Shown one piece after another: positions 6,617-12,659 of a DNA stretch of 15,795 nucleotides (position 1 is its first letter; each line of letters begins with the position of its first letter). The translations under genes were made by a program, and so were the position numbers. The stretch is from assembly GCF_042650605.1 (NCBI RefSeq), contig NZ_JBHSBN010000053.1:1-15795 (forward strand). Direction: 5' to 3'. Origin of the DNA: Micromonospora_J zhanjiangensis (GTDB lineage: Bacteria > Actinomycetota > Actinomycetes > Mycobacteriales > Micromonosporaceae). The notes under the pieces were generated by a model, which was not told the DNA's origin, did no database searches, and saw only the letters and a list, made by a program, of their open reading frames with translations.

Positions 6617-7123
6617 TCAGGTGCGGTAGTTCTTGCCGAACGGCATGCCGGGGATCGGCCTGGCGACGAGCGCCACCGGGATGAAGAAGCAGATCTGGCT
6701 GATCACCAGGATCAGCGTCCAGAGCGCCTTGTCGTCGTAGCAGGCGGTCGCCCGGGCGTAGAGCTCGTCCGGGACGCGCTCCCCCGGCCCGTCCGGGGCG
6801 AGGATCGCCTCTACGAGTTCCAGCGCCACCCGTTCGGCGGCGGTGAAGTACGGCGCGTCCCGCCAGGACGCCACGGCGGTGATGCGTTCCTCCGTCTCCC
6901 CGGCGTTGCGCAGGTCGCCGGTCTGCCGGACCGTGTGGTACGTGCTGCCGACGATCTGTCCGGCGCGGAGCTGGACCAGGCCGATGGTGGTGCGCGGGAT
7001 CGCGCCGTTGTGGACGGCTCGGGTCATGCCGGTGGCGACCTCGCCCAGCTCCGGGAAGAACTGCATCGGGTCGGGCAGCCGCGACCGGAGTTCGTCCGGC
7101 CCGGGCATCGTGTACGTGGACAT
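6617..7123 (-). CDS. AhpD/carboxymuconolactone decarboxylase-like protein lacking the cysteine pair
   Basis: A 168-residue protein aligned by eye with the AhpD-like CMD family: LVQLRAGQIVGSTYHTVRQ, then AGETEERI and SWRDAPYFTAAERVALELVEAI. In active AhpD-type members the first segment reads G-C-x-x-C-x-x-x-H. Here the positions are S60, H63 and Q67, so the redox cysteines and the histidine are all replaced. Thiol peroxidase activity is therefore unlikely. The C-terminus has a hydrophobic stretch (LWTLILVISQICFFIPVALVA). ATG at 7123 has AAGGGGA about 10 nt upstream. It is divergent from an ECF41-type sigma factor, and ECF41 factors are known to sit beside genes of the CMD, oxidoreductase or epimerase types. 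It is therefore the likely sigma target. Confidence 0.82.
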   Translation of the reverse strand: MSTYTMPGPDELRSRLPDPMQFFPELGEVATGMTRAVHNGAIPRTTIGLVQLRAGQIVGSTYHTVRQTGDLRNAGETEERITAVASWRDAPYFTAAERVALELVEAILAPDGPGERVPDELYARATACYDDKALWTLILVISQICFFIPVALVARPIPGMPFGKNYRT

Positions 7124-7154
7124 CGCGGTGTGGTCCCCTTCGTTGTGCGCGTGG

Positions 7155-7176
7155 CCGAGACCGGTTGGTGTCTCGG
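7155..7176. promoter_or_regulatory. Inverted repeat CCGAGAC-N8-GTCTCGG
   Basis: Perfect 7-bp arms at 7155-7161 and 7170-7176. It lies just downstream of the predicted ECF41-type promoter, in the leader of the AhpD-like gene. It could be an operator or an mRNA hairpin. Confidence 0.35.
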
Positions 7177-7182
7177 TGCTCC

Positions 7183-7209
7183 GACGACGGCACCGCCGCG
7201 AGTGTGAGG
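7183..7209 (-). promoter_or_regulatory. Candidate ECF41-type promoter for the AhpD-like gene
   Basis: On the minus strand CCTCACA (7209-7203) is followed after 16 nt by CGTC (7186-7183). The ECF41 consensus as I recall it is TGTCACA with a CGTC -10 element at similar spacing, so the -35 matches five of seven bases. The distance of about 50-60 nt to the start codon is reasonable. Confidence 0.4.
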
Positions 7210-7288
7210 CGGCGGGCCGACCGCACAGTTCGGCCCGGTGTTTCGTCGAACTGGTGGAGACAGCCAGATCGAAGGAGTGGTCGACATC

Positions 7289-8233
7289 GTGAGCAGCCAG
7301 TCCGAGCCGGGAGGGGACCGGACCGACCCGGGCCTGGGCGCGATCGCGGACGAGCGGCGGCACCTGACCAACCTGGCGTACCGGATGCTCGGCTCGCTGG
7401 CCGAGGCCGAGGACGTCGTCCAGGAAACCTACGCCCGCTGGTACGCGATGACCCCGGCGCGGCGGGCGGACATCGAGTCCCCCGGCGGCTGGCTGACGAC
7501 GGTCGCCAGCCGCATCTGCCTCGACGTGCTCCGCTCGGCCCGGGTACGCCGTGAGCGCTACGTGGGCGAGTGGATCCCCGAGCCGCTGCCCGACCGGGGC
7601 GAGTGGATCAGTGGCCGGCCGGACGGTGGCACGCCCGACCCGGCCGACCGGGTCACCCTCGACGAGTCGGTCGGCATGGCCTTTCTCGTCGTGCTCGAAT
7701 CGATGACCCCGGCGGAGCGGGTCACGTTCATCCTGCACGACGTCTTCTGCCACACCTTCGCGGAGGTCGCCGAGATCGTCGGCCGTACCCCGGCGGCCTG
7801 TCGCCAACTGGCGGTGTCCGCCCGCCGGCGGGTCCGCGCGGCGCGGACCGGCACGGCGCCGACGGCCCGGCAGGCCGAGGTCGTCCGGGCCTTCAAGCGG
7901 GCCTGGGAGGCCAAGGACATCGAGGCACTCGTGGGCCTGCTCGACCCGGATGCCACGGTGATCGCCGACGGCGGCGGTCTGGCCCACGCCATGCTGCACC
8001 CGATCCACGGCGCCCGGCAGATCGCCCGCTACACGATCGAGGTCGCCGCCCTGGTGCCCGACCTGACGATCCTGGAGCGGACGGTCAACGGCCAGCCCGG
8101 CCTGGTGGCCCAGCAGGACGGCGTCACCGTGACGGTGCTGGCGTTCGACGTCGCGGGCGACCGGATCACCCACCTGTGGGCGGTCCGCAACCCGGAGAAG
8201 CTCCGGCCGTGGACGGCTGGCCGGGAACGCTAG
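7289..8233 (+). CDS. ECF-type RNA polymerase sigma factor, ECF41 group, with SnoaL-like C-terminal domain
   Basis: A 314-residue sigma factor. Sigma region 2 is at about residues 18-85 (LAYRMLGSLAEAEDVVQETYARW). The linker carries YVGEWIPEP, typical of ECF41. Region 4 is at about 125-175 (MTPAERVTFILHDVFCHTFAEVAEIVGRTPAACRQL). A SnoaL/NTF2-like extension of about 130 residues follows. In ECF41 factors this extension replaces a separate anti-sigma factor and modulates activity through conserved DGGGK and NPDKL motifs; here they read DGGGL and NPEKL. The GTG start at 7289 follows GAAGGAG by 11 nt; an in-frame GTG at 7238 is the alternative. It is divergent from the AhpD-like gene, its probable target. 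It is convergent with the hydrolase, 7 bp away. Confidence 0.92.
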   Translation: MSSQSEPGGDRTDPGLGAIADERRHLTNLAYRMLGSLAEAEDVVQETYARWYAMTPARRADIESPGGWLTTVASRICLDVLRSARVRRERYVGEWIPEPLPDRGEWISGRPDGGTPDPADRVTLDESVGMAFLVVLESMTPAERVTFILHDVFCHTFAEVAEIVGRTPAACRQLAVSARRRVRAARTGTAPTARQAEVVRAFKRAWEAKDIEALVGLLDPDATVIADGGGLAHAMLHPIHGARQIARYTIEVAALVPDLTILERTVNGQPGLVAQQDGVTVTVLAFDVAGDRITHLWAVRNPEKLRPWTAGRER

Positions 8234-8240
8234 GCGGTGA

Positions 8241-8831
8241 TCAGCCCAGCCGGTCGAGCAGCTCCAGCGAGCGGCGTACCACCAGCTCCGTGGCGTCCGC
8301 GTCGTACGACGGCAGGGAGCTGTCGGTGAACAGGTGCTTGTCGCCCGGGTAGACGTACAGCTCGGCCAGCTCCGGCCCCACGGTCTTGACCAGTTCGCGG
8401 GCGGCGTCGATGTCGCCCTCCAGGGCGAAGATCGGGTCGGCGTCCATGCCGTGGATCTGCACCGGCACCCCGGCCGGCCACGGGCCGATCGCCCACTCGC
8501 CGCTGATCGGGAGGCAGGAGTCGTAGAGCAGCGCTCCCCGCGCGCCGGGCCGGGTCTGGGCGAACCGCTGGGCCAGGGCCGCGCCGTAGGAGATGCCGGC
8601 GTACGCCAGTCCGTCCGGCAGGTCGGCCACGACGCGGGCAGCACGCTCACCGAGGGTCTGGTCGCCGATCCGCCGGGTCAGCGCCATGCCCTCCTCGAGG
8701 GTGGTCGGACGCTCGCCGTCGAACAGGTCGGGGGTGTGCACGGTGTGTCCGCCGGCCCGCAGCCGGTCGGCGAAGCCGCGCACGCCGTCGGTGAGACCCT
8801 GCACGTGGTGGAACAGCACGACTTCGGCCAT
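8241..8831 (-). CDS. Dienelactone hydrolase-family alpha/beta hydrolase
   Basis: A 196-residue cytoplasmic alpha/beta hydrolase of the DLH family. The nucleophile elbow is GISYGA with Ser81, where classical dienelactone hydrolases use Cys. The acid is Asp130 or Asp132 in HGMDADP, and the general base is His166 in YPGDKHLF, completing a triad. The family hydrolyses esters and lactones; the substrate here is unknown. ATG at 8831 has AGGAGG 9 nt upstream, which settles the start against a longer frame to 8897. It is preceded on the same strand by a GNAT gene with a 91-bp gap. It probably has its own promoter, because TAGGCT on the minus strand (about 8877-8882) could be a -10. The 3' end almost abuts the convergent sigma factor gene. 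Confidence 0.87.
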   Translation of the reverse strand: MAEVVLFHHVQGLTDGVRGFADRLRAGGHTVHTPDLFDGERPTTLEEGMALTRRIGDQTLGERAARVVADLPDGLAYAGISYGAALAQRFAQTRPGARGALLYDSCLPISGEWAIGPWPAGVPVQIHGMDADPIFALEGDIDAARELVKTVGPELAELYVYPGDKHLFTDSSLPSYDADATELVVRRSLELLDRLG

Positions 8832-8922
8832 CGTTACCTGCCTCCTGTTGTCGGACGTTGATCGACGGGCCGGGAGCCTAGACCGTCCCACCGACACTTT
8901 TTCGAATTCGGAAGGTGACCGG

Positions 8923-9390
8923 TCAGCGGCGCAGCGGCTTGCGCAGGATGTAGTTCAGGCCGAACTCGGTGTCCGACTCACGGACGTCAACGTAGCCGAT
9001 CCGGTGGTAGAAGCCGTACCCGCTGATGCTGGCCCCGGTCTCCATGTGATCGTGGCCGTCCGCGGCGGCCAACTCCTCGATGTGCGTCATGAGCCGCCGC
9101 CCGATGCCCTGCCCCGCCCGGTCGGGGTCGACGAACATGGTGAACACCTTGTTGCCGTCCCGGGAGACGGTCCCGACGGGCGTGCCGGCCTCCTCCAACA
9201 CCCAGACCTGCCGGACCGTCGCGAGCTGGTCGAACCGCTCGGCCGTGAAGTGCCGGCACATCCGGTCGATGACGTCCGCCGGGTAGTCCCGGCTGTTCAC
9301 CTCGCGCAGGCAGCGCCGCACGATGGCGGACAGGATCGGGCCGTCGTCGGACCGGTAGGGACGGATCGTCGCAACACTCATGCCGATCAT
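8923..9390 (-). CDS. GNAT family N-acetyltransferase
   Basis: A 155-residue single-domain GNAT. The acetyl-CoA loop is FVDPDRAGQGIGRRLM (about residues 85-100, Q-x-x-G-x-G pattern), followed by ASISGYGFYHRIGYVDV, the usual motif B. The substrate is unknown. The start is set at 9390 because its ATG overlaps the TAA stop of the upstream quinone oxidoreductase as TAATG, a classic translational-coupling junction with no separate ribosome site. ATG at 9381 is possible but lacks a clear RBS too. The pair is therefore one transcript, and is expected to be controlled from the TetR operators at 10377-10442. Confidence 0.88.
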   Translation of the reverse strand: MIGMSVATIRPYRSDDGPILSAIVRRCLREVNSRDYPADVIDRMCRHFTAERFDQLATVRQVWVLEEAGTPVGTVSRDGNKVFTMFVDPDRAGQGIGRRLMTHIEELAAADGHDHMETGASISGYGFYHRIGYVDVRESDTEFGLNYILRKPLRR

Positions 9391-10361
9391 TATCGGACCG
9401 TGACGACGAGTTTCCCGGTGGTGTGCCGGCGGAGGAAGTCGGCGCAGGCCCGAGGGCCCTCGTCCAGCGTGTACCGCCGGCCGATCGTGGCCGGCAGGTC
9501 GCCGCGGGCCGCCAGCTCACCGACCTCGCGCATGCCGCCGAGGGTGCCGTCCATGTCCAGGACGAAGTGCAGCTCGACGTCCTCGCGGCCGAGCCACTCC
9601 GGTCGCGGCACCGGGAAGGTGATGGTGAGCAGCCGTCCGCCCGGACGGACGGCGGCGGCGACCCCGGTGAGCTGGTCGCTCGGCAGGGTCAGGTTCATCG
9701 CGAGGTCTACCCCGTCCGGGTACGCCGATGCGGCGTACCCGATGGTCTCCTCGGCGCCGAGGGCCCGCAGCAGGTCCGCGTCGGCGGTGGTCGCGGTGGC
9801 GACCACCCGCGCCCCCGCCGCCGCGAGCAGCGGGACCACGGCGGTGCCCACCCCGCCGGTGGCGCCGACGACCAGGACCGTCTCGCCGGGTCGCACCCGC
9901 GCGGTGGTCATCAGCGCCCGCGCGGTCAGGCCGACGGTGGGCAGGGCGGCAGCGGCTTCGATGTCGAGGCCCGCCGGCCGGTGCGCCAGGAAGGGGGTGT
10001 CGGCCTCGAAGACGGCGTACTCGGCCAGCGAGCCGGTGCTCAGCGAGGGTCGGGTCGCGCCGGCCATCGCGCGCAGCGCCCGCGGCACGGCCTGGCCGAA
10101 GATCTCGTCACCCACCCGGTACGCGGTCACGCCGGCGCCGACCTCGCTGACCGTGCCGGCGAAGTCGTTGCCCGGTACGTGCGGGAAGCTGAGCGGGACG
10201 CTGTCCCGGAATTCGCCGCCGGGCAGCCGGACGTCGGCCGGGTTGATCGAGGCGGCGGCGATCCTGACCTGGATCTGTCCCGGCCCTGGCCGGGGCGCCG
10301 GAAGGTCGGTCACCGTGTACTGCTCGGGCGGTCCGTAGCTCGTCGCGACAACTGCTCTCAC
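9390..10361 (-). CDS. Zinc-independent quinone oxidoreductase (MDR superfamily)
   Basis: A 323-residue NAD(P)H-dependent oxidoreductase. The GroES-like N-terminal domain runs from MRAVVATSYGPPEQ through PGNDFAGTVSEVGAGV. The Rossmann domain has the nucleotide loop VVGATGGVGTAVV (about residues 163-175). The cysteine ligands of zinc alcohol dehydrogenases are absent, placing it with zeta-crystallin/QOR-like reductases of quinones or enones. The GTG start at 10361 follows GGGGAGAAG with short spacing. It is translationally coupled to the GNAT at 8923-9390. It is divergent from a TetR regulator with two identical-core operators between them, so it is probably derepressed by an electrophile or drug sensed by that TetR protein. 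The inducer is inference only. Confidence 0.9.
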   Translation of the reverse strand: MRAVVATSYGPPEQYTVTDLPAPRPGPGQIQVRIAAASINPADVRLPGGEFRDSVPLSFPHVPGNDFAGTVSEVGAGVTAYRVGDEIFGQAVPRALRAMAGATRPSLSTGSLAEYAVFEADTPFLAHRPAGLDIEAAAALPTVGLTARALMTTARVRPGETVLVVGATGGVGTAVVPLLAAAGARVVATATTADADLLRALGAEETIGYAASAYPDGVDLAMNLTLPSDQLTGVAAAVRPGGRLLTITFPVPRPEWLGREDVELHFVLDMDGTLGGMREVGELAARGDLPATIGRRYTLDEGPRACADFLRRHTTGKLVVTVR

Positions 10362-10376
10362 GGTCTTCTCCCCACT

Positions 10377-10396
10377 AAACGGACCGGGCGGTCACC
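10377..10396. promoter_or_regulatory. TetR operator box 1
   Basis: AAACGGACCGGGCGGTCACC contains the dyad GACC-GGGC-GGTC. The same 14-bp core GGACCGGGCGGTCA recurs 46 bp away in box 2. It overlaps the -10-like TAAGGT of the oxidoreductase promoter (minus strand, 10399-10394). Confidence 0.7.
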
Positions 10397-10421
10397 TTAG
10401 GTCGAGGCGCCACCGTAGCAA
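10394..10421 (-). promoter_or_regulatory. Candidate promoter of the oxidoreductase-GNAT operon
   Basis: On the minus strand TTGCTA (10421-10416) and TAAGGT (10399-10394) are separated by 16 nt. Operator box 1 overlaps the -10 element, consistent with repression by the adjacent TetR protein. Confidence 0.45.
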
Positions 10422-10422
10422 T

Positions 10423-10442
10423 AAGCGGACCGGGCGGTCAAC
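10423..10442. promoter_or_regulatory. TetR operator box 2
   Basis: AAGCGGACCGGGCGGTCAAC is a second copy of the box 1 core. It ends 16 bp before the TetR start codon, so it suits autorepression. Confidence 0.7.
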
Positions 10443-10458
10443 TTGTTAGGGTCGGTGC

Positions 10459-11058
10459 GTGACCACGACCCGACCCCTGCGCGCGGACGCCGCCCGTAAC
10501 CGGCGCCTGCTGCTCGCGGCCGCGGCGGACGAGTTCGCGGAACGGGGCCTGGACGCCTCGGTCGCCGACATCGCCCACCGGGCCGGCGTCGGCAAGGGCA
10601 CCGTCTTCCGCCACTTCCCGACGAAGGACGACCTGCTCGCCGCCATCGTGGTGGACCGGCTCGACGCCCTGGACACGGTCGGCGAGCGGCTGCTCGACGC
10701 GGCGGACCCGGGAGCCGCGCTGCTGGAGTTCCTCGGCGTGGCGGCCGAGCAGCAGAAGCAACGCGACCTGTCGTTCCTGCAACAGGCCGGCGAACTGACC
10801 GCCGAGGTCACCCGGGCCCGGGAACGCATGTTCGGCACCGTGCACCGGCTGGTCGACCGGGCCCGCGAGCACGGCGCCGTCCGGGCCGACGTCACCGGCA
10901 CCGACGTCATCCTGCTGATGTGCGCGCCGAACCACGTCACGAGCTACCTGGCCGACGCACCGCCCGATCTGTGGCGGCGGTACCTCGCCATCATCTTCGA
11001 CGGGCTGCGTCCGGAGGGCGCCCATCCGCTTCCCCACCCGCCGCCGGTCGCTCCCTGA
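10459..11058 (+). CDS. TetR/AcrR family transcriptional regulator
   Basis: A 199-residue repressor. The N-terminal helix-turn-helix is at about residues 12-60: ADEFAERGLDASVADIAHRA, then GVGKGTVFRHFPTKDDLLAAI. The ligand-binding C-terminal domain is alpha-helical and ends in a Pro-rich tail. The GTG start at 10459 follows TTAGGGTC; no longer in-frame start is needed. It is divergent from the quinone oxidoreductase with twin operator boxes in the 97-bp gap. It most likely represses both itself and the oxidoreductase-GNAT transcript. The inducer is unknown. The long hairpin at 11123-11185 lies about 65 bp after its stop and may end the transcript. Confidence 0.92.
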   Translation: MTTTRPLRADAARNRRLLLAAAADEFAERGLDASVADIAHRAGVGKGTVFRHFPTKDDLLAAIVVDRLDALDTVGERLLDAADPGAALLEFLGVAAEQQKQRDLSFLQQAGELTAEVTRARERMFGTVHRLVDRAREHGAVRADVTGTDVILLMCAPNHVTSYLADAPPDLWRRYLAIIFDGLRPEGAHPLPHPPPVAP

Positions 11059-11122
11059 CAGGGCGGCTCGTCGGGGGTGGGTCGCTGATGTTTTCCTGGG
11101 TTGGGGTGGCGTCGGTTGGGGG

Positions 11123-11185
11123 GTGGGCCGGTGTGCCCGGCGTGGCCCGTCAGGCTTGATGTCCACGCCGGGCACGCCGGCCCAC
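11123..11185. repeat. Long hairpin repeat, copy 2 (23-bp stem, 17-nt loop)
   Basis: Arms at 11123-11145 and 11163-11185 pair with a single T/G wobble, and the 17-nt loop is identical to that at 3570-3586. The flanks gttgggggg and the following cgtgac are shared as well. As at 3547-3609, it sits between a plus-strand gene end and an SLT terminator. Confidence 0.75.
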
Positions 11186-11264
11186 CCCACCGTGACTTTC
11201 GGCCGCGGCCACTGACCCCGCCGGGACCGCCCGGCGGTCACGGCCGCGACCCACGGACGCCGAA

Positions 11265-11302
11265 AAGGGCCGGGACCCCCGCGGTACGGGATCCCGGCCC
11301 TT
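11265..11302 (-). terminator. Terminator hairpin downstream of SLT copy 3
   Basis: AAGGGCCGGGACCCCC pairs with GGGATCCCGGCCCTT around a short loop. It starts about 25 nt after the SLT stop codon. It is a sibling of the hairpins at 3646-3693 and 14912-14958, with a substitution in the upper stem that keeps most pairing. Confidence 0.75.
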
Positions 11303-11326
11303 CCTTGGTTCGGGTGTTCGGTTGGC

Positions 11327-11929
11327 TTAGCTGTTCCAGTACTGGGTGACCAGGTCAGCGGCCTGGGTCTCCCACTGGGCGTAGGCGTCCGGGTAGGCCG
11401 ACACCTGAACCTTCTGCGCGGCCACGGTCAACGGCAACTTCTCCCAACCGTCGATCTGCTTCAGACCCTTCAGGAACGCGATGGTGGAGTACTCCGGATC
11501 GGTGATCTGCTCCGGCGAACCCCAACCACTGGACGGGCGCTGCTGGAACAGACCCAACGAGTCGTGGTCGTTGGCGTCACCCAGGTGACCCAGGTTCTCC
11601 AGCTTCGACTCCTGCAGGCTCGTGGCGATCGAGATCACCGCGGCACGCTCGTCCATACCGGCCTTCTTCGTCGCCGCCACGATCGCCTTCACGTTCGCCT
11701 TCTGCTCATCGTTCAGGCCGATCTGCGACTGGTTGCCGCTCGGGGTGCCGTTCGGCATCAGCTTCTCCGGGGCCGGCTTGTCCGACACCACCGCAGCCAC
11801 GGCGGCCGGCTTCGCCACCGGGGTGGCGGCCTCGGCGGCCACCGCGTGCGCGATCGGACCGGCGACCACACCACCGGCGAACGTCAGACCAGTGACCGCA
11901 AGCAGGCTCTTCCGCATCAACGTGTTCAT
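11327..11929 (-). CDS. Secreted lysozyme-like (SLT) protein, copy 3
   Basis: A complete 200-residue copy. The signal peptide spans residues 1-31 (MRK, hydrophobic core, AHAVA site), followed by an Ala/Pro/Val-rich linker to about 55. The lysozyme-like domain (about 70-200) has candidate catalytic Glu107 in SLQESKL, then DHDSLGLFQQRPSSGWG (121-137) and the terminal YWNS. ATG at 11929 has GGAG 7 nt upstream. An upstream in-frame extension exists only because the poly-C run is open as polyproline, and is not chosen. It differs from copy 4 at four residues (A53/S, Q69/R, D93/G and I/T in DPEYST). The predicted role is extracellular peptidoglycan cleavage or binding, by fold resemblance. The leader carries the 45-bp G tract. 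Confidence 0.87.
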   Translation of the reverse strand: MNTLMRKSLLAVTGLTFAGGVVAGPIAHAVAAEAATPVAKPAAVAAVVSDKPAPEKLMPNGTPSGNQSQIGLNDEQKANVKAIVAATKKAGMDERAAVISIATSLQESKLENLGHLGDANDHDSLGLFQQRPSSGWGSPEQITDPEYSTIAFLKGLKQIDGWEKLPLTVAAQKVQVSAYPDAYAQWETQAADLVTQYWNS

Positions 11930-12039
11930 CACAAAGCTCCAATTCGGGGGTAGACACCAGCCCGCATGCTGGGGGACACGCGAACGGATGCAAGCACCAC
12001 ACAAACGGCGCCCAAAAGAACAAGGGGGAAAAGAATGGG

Positions 12040-12118
<79 letters not shown>

Positions 12119-12187
12119 GGCCAGATGTAACGACCGCCAGCCGGCACCCATTCCCGGAGGCTCGGCCCCGCGCCCACCTACCGGAGC

Positions 12188-12217
12188 GCGCTACTGCGGT
12201 CGTACAGGGGGATTCAA
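12188..12217 (-). promoter_or_regulatory. Conserved promoter-like / leader block, SLT copy 3
   Basis: TTGAAT (12217-12212) and TAGCGC (12193-12188) on the minus strand with an 18-nt spacer containing GTACGACCGCAG. It is almost identical to 326-355. If used as a promoter, the transcript would carry a leader of about 250 nt including the C tract. Confidence 0.4.
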
Positions 12218-12262
12218 CGCCCCGACCCCCGCAGCGATTCCGGCCCACGGGCCTTCATAGCG

Positions 12263-12286
12263 CGGACATCCCCGACCGGATGTCCG
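12263..12286. promoter_or_regulatory. Perfect dyad CGGACATCC-N6-GGATGTCCG
   Basis: Nine-bp perfect arms (12263-12271 and 12278-12286) with a 6-nt spacer. It is the counterpart of the weaker 401-424 dyad in copy 1. It lies about 45 bp upstream of the promoter-like block, a typical activator or repressor position. Confidence 0.5.
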
Positions 12287-12403
12287 GATCGCGCGGCAAC
12301 GGGCGGTGGCGGATCCGGACCCGCAGGCCATCGGTGGCACGGCCATCGCCGGGCCGCGATCAAGCCGTCACGTGCGCTGGACGCCGAAGCGGGCACGACA
12401 ACC

Positions 12404-12463
12404 TCTTTTGGGCCTACATCGAATTCGTAGTAGCTACTACGAATTCGATGTAGGCCCAAAAGA
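12404..12463. repeat. Perfect 60-bp palindrome without spacer
   Basis: Bases 12404-12433 are exactly complementary to 12434-12463; the centre is TAGTAG|CTACTA. Pairing fails at the next base on each side (C12403 and A12464). Each arm contains the sub-palindrome CGAATTCG. The arm has 13 G+C of 30, far below the surroundings. Copy 1 has only about 6 bp at the equivalent place, between gacaac and ccggcc. The function is not recognisable from known elements. Confidence 0.9.
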
Positions 12464-12482
12464 AGGACCGGCCCCGACCGAT

Positions 12483-12497
12483 GTCACCAATAGTGAC
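12483..12497. promoter_or_regulatory. Dyad GTCAC-CAATA-GTGAC
   Basis: Five-bp arms with a 5-nt centre, matching in position and arm sequence the dyad at 557-571 whose centre differs. It lies 20 bp from the end of the 60-bp palindrome. Confidence 0.4.
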
Positions 12498-12659
12498 CAC
12501 CGCCGGCATGGTGGGTCGGGCGGCGCATCCGCAGCAGCGACGTCCGCACGCCGGTGGCGCCGGGGAGCACCATGTCGGGTATCGCCGCCTGCGTGCCGGC
12601 CGGGCGGCCGGCGTCGGGGGCGTGCGGACCCACGGCGGGACTCTCGACTGGACTGCCCA

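Noticed and set aside
6617..8650. 677-codon minus-strand frame spanning the sigma factor region
   Set aside because: It covers the opposite strand of a well-supported ECF41 gene and the hydrolase in a wrong frame; only the AhpD-like end is real.
12404..12463. Reading the 60-bp palindrome as an ordinary intrinsic terminator
   Set aside because: There is no U tract beyond the stem, no loop-forming centre, and no gene end nearby; neighbouring terminators have a different, GC-rich design.
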